From Pelagihabitans pacificus (GTDB lineage: Bacteria; Bacteroidota; Bacteroidia; Flavobacteriales; Flavobacteriaceae): DNA of 64,000 bases. The notes beneath the pieces are model-generated. The model worked only from the letters and a program-made list of their open reading frames with translations, did no database searches and was not told the origin of the DNA. How positions within the stretch are numbered: position 1 is the stretch's first letter; each line of letters opens with the position of its first letter. The position numbers were made by a program, and so were the translations under genes. Location of the stretch: the NCBI RefSeq assembly GCF_009371985.2, contig NZ_VIKU02000002.1, positions 186,001 to 250,000 on the forward strand, read 5' to 3'. Of the stretch, positions 62,317 through 64,000 are shown piece by piece.

Positions 62317-63102
62317 GTGATAGTGCCTAAAACAACATATACCGCCTTAGAAGTAACCGATTTATCCATCGGATATGCATCAAATGAGATCGCTAACGCT
62401 ATCAATTTTAGCCTGTCTGCAGGTGAATTGACCGCCATCGTAGGTGTCAATGGCATTGGGAAATCTACCTTATTGCGAACCATAGGCAATGTACAGCCCA
62501 AATTGTCGGGGAACATCGACTTGGAGGGAACGCCCCTCGAAGCACTTCACTCCAAGGCCTTGGCATCAAAAATCAGCGTTGTATTGACAGAACCCATCGC
62601 TTCAAAAAACATGACTGTCGTGGAACTGGTCGCCCTGGGAAGACAGCCCTATACCAATTGGATAGGTTCCTTATCCCCAAAAGATAAAGCTAAGATTACC
62701 GATTCCCTAAACCGGTTGGAATTACGGCATTTGAAAAACAAGAAGTGTTATGAATTGAGCGACGGACAGCTACAAAGGGTCCTGATCGCTCGCGCCTTGG
62801 CCCAGGACACCACCATTATGTTGTTAGACGAGCCAACCACCCACCTGGACCTCTATCATAAGGTACAGATTTTAAAGCTGTTGAAATCCATTGCACATGA
62901 AACCAATAAAACCATCCTTTTCACAAGTCATGAAATCGAGATGTGCATTCAACTTTGTGATACCATGCTTTTGTTGGACGGAGCCAATAATCCCTTTGGG
63001 CAACCTTGTGAACTGATCGGGAGTGGTGCCTTTGACAAACTGTTTCCCTCCGATACGGTCTCGTTCGATGCTACCTCGGGCTCGTTCCGAATCGAAAAGT
63101 AA
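62317..63102 (+). CDS. ABC transporter ATP-binding protein, BtuD/FhuC-like
   Basis: This is a 261-residue ATPase with Walker A 'GVNGIGKST', Q-loop ('VVLTEPIASKNMTV' region), signature 'LSDGQLQRVLIARAL' (C-motif LSDGQ instead of LSGGQ), Walker B 'IMLLDEPTTHLD' and the switch His in 'LFTSHEIE'. It powers the BtuC-like permease. The frame starts at GTG 62317 or GTG 62323, with no ATG available near the N-terminus. A 103-bp gap separates it from the permease gene, longer than the other junctions of the cluster. Confidence 0.93.
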   Translation: MIVPKTTYTALEVTDLSIGYASNEIANAINFSLSAGELTAIVGVNGIGKSTLLRTIGNVQPKLSGNIDLEGTPLEALHSKALASKISVVLTEPIASKNMTVVELVALGRQPYTNWIGSLSPKDKAKITDSLNRLELRHLKNKKCYELSDGQLQRVLIARALAQDTTIMLLDEPTTHLDLYHKVQILKLLKSIAHETNKTILFTSHEIEMCIQLCDTMLLLDGANNPFGQPCELIGSGAFDKLFPSDTVSFDATSGSFRIEK

Positions 63103-63168
63103 CTTGTGGGTGCACCTTCTGTTTTGTCATCAATCTTGTATCTTTACTTCAAACTTGATAGCTCATCA

Positions 63169-64000
63169 ATGAACGAATATTTGATATACCTTTCGGTCGG
63201 CCTCCTTTGCTTGGGACTTGGCTATTTTTTGGGCGCCTACATTCAAACACTAAAGAGAAAGTCCGATCAAAGTGCTTTGGAAGAACGGGAACAACAGCTT
63301 CGCCAAACGGTCGCTAGCTTAGAGGGACGATTGAGTGATAGCGAGGAACAGAAAAGTCTCTTACAAGCTGAAAAAGAACAGATGGGGAACCGGATTGTCC
63401 GTTACGAAGCCGATATGGAGAACTTACATCTGAAAAACAGGGAACAAAAGGAAGAAGTAGAAAAACTCCAGGAAAAGTTTACCAAGGAATTTGAGAATCT
63501 GGCCAATAAAATACTGGAGGAAAAAAGCCTAAAGTTTACGGAGCGAAATGAAAAGAATATCAAAGACATTCTGACACCGCTCAATGAAAAAATACAGCTG
63601 TTCGAAAAAAAGGTCGAGGAAAGTCAAAAGGAAAACATCAGCATTCACTCCGCCTTAAAAGAACAATTATTGAATCTACAAACTCAAAATCTCAAGATTA
63701 CCCAAGAAGCCGAAAATCTGACCAAGGCCCTAAAAGGGGACAGTAAAATGCAAGGAAACTGGGGCGAATTGGTACTGGAACGGGTACTCGAAAAATCCGG
63801 TTTGGAAAAAGACCGCGAATACACGGTGCAACAAAGTTTTAAATTGGCCGATGGAACAAGGGTACTACCCGATGTGATCATTCACCTTCCAGACGGCAAA
63901 AAAATGGTCGTCGATTCCAAGGTATCCCTTACCGATTACGAACGTTTCGTCAATGCCGAGGAAGAGGATGTACGGGATCGTTTTTTAAAGGAGCATATCA
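63169..64000 (+). CDS. rmuC: DNA recombination protein RmuC, N-terminal part (3' end outside window)
   Basis: The open frame runs from ATG 63169 to the window edge (277 codons, no stop). The protein has an N-terminal membrane helix (about 3-22, 'YLIYLSVGLLCLGLGYFLGA'), a long coiled coil (about 25-175), and the start of the RmuC nuclease-like domain with 'KMQGNWGELVLERVLEKSGL' and 'VVDSKVSLTDYERFV'. RmuC limits inversions at short inverted repeats in E. coli. Its biochemical activity is not established. Confidence 0.93.
   Translation, partial: MNEYLIYLSVGLLCLGLGYFLGAYIQTLKRKSDQSALEEREQQLRQTVASLEGRLSDSEEQKSLLQAEKEQMGNRIVRYEADMENLHLKNREQKEEVEKLQEKFTKEFENLANKILEEKSLKFTERNEKNIKDILTPLNEKIQLFEKKVEESQKENISIHSALKEQLLNLQTQNLKITQEAENLTKALKGDSKMQGNWGELVLERVLEKSGLEKDREYTVQQSFKLADGTRVLPDVIIHLPDGKKMVVDSKVSLTDYERFVNAEEEDVRDRFLKEHI

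Overview
The window reads as the chromosome of a free-living, probably marine member of the Flavobacteriaceae (Bacteroidota). The support is direct. Many genes are preceded by the Bacteroidota -7 box TAnnTTTG. Two large TonB-dependent receptors carry an N-terminal carboxypeptidase-like regulatory domain. There are several families I know mainly from this group (DUF4249, DUF6095, DUF4294, DUF6495, DUF4252), a long-form GAPDH and a SerB-SerA fusion. Almost all of the window is core chromosome. I see no transposase, integrase, phage gene, CRISPR array, rRNA or tRNA.

Layout. 1-4214: end of an EamA transporter, a YigZ-type protein, a hotdog thioesterase, then dnaA with a low-molecular-weight phosphatase and an RsmI-like methylase. 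4343-7470 (minus): dapF, an acetyltransferase, mltG and a lysozyme-like secreted protein (cell wall theme). 7605-13060: an HtrA protease, GAPDH, a coiled-coil membrane protein, an acetyltransferase, trmD and rplS. 13061-13738: a gene-free gap with a stable UUCG hairpin and a strong terminator (possible small RNA), then monomeric isocitrate dehydrogenase. 16082-20217: a TonB receptor with two DUF4249 lipoproteins. 20412-25110: small conserved proteins, an M42 peptidase, a Nudix hydrolase and hisS. 25174-29553 (minus): a 1058-residue TonB receptor and the rpsF-rpsR-rplI operon. 29788-37887: a LytTR regulator, priA, DUF2147, a BrkB-type membrane protein, nadC, rlmH and a serB-serA fusion. 38195-41225 (minus): a satD-DUF3307-glycosidase operon behind three 28-bp tandem repeats, with an ICMT-like methyltransferase upstream. 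41252-47056: rdgB, DUF4337, a DEAD-box helicase with a structured leader, a regulatory-domain protein and a GH13 lipoprotein. 47062-52794: VOC, SRPBCC, a SpoU methylase, a sirtuin, a helical-repeat protein, purB and mscS. 52966-55769 (minus): an ECF sigma / anti-sigma / three DUF4252 operon, divergent from an S41 protease. 57722-63102: a cobalamin riboswitch and BtuB-like receptor divergent from BtuF/BtuC/BtuD-like genes. The window ends inside rmuC.

The most interesting locus is satD-DUF3307 (39356-40750). SatD combines an RGDEF-containing fold that resembles a nucleotide-cyclase/GGDEF palm domain with a C-terminal helix-turn-helix. Its partner is a multi-pass membrane protein with His/Asp pairs in its helices. 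Three exact-period 28-bp dyad repeats sit directly in front of the satD start codon and look like a self-operator. Other points worth attention are the same-frame TAA-TTG junction and non-ATG starts in the B12 transporter genes, the alternative-pairing leader with a tiny ORF before the DEAD-box helicase, an ECF-type promoter in front of its own sigma factor, and several -7 boxes so close to the start codon that the transcripts should be leaderless.
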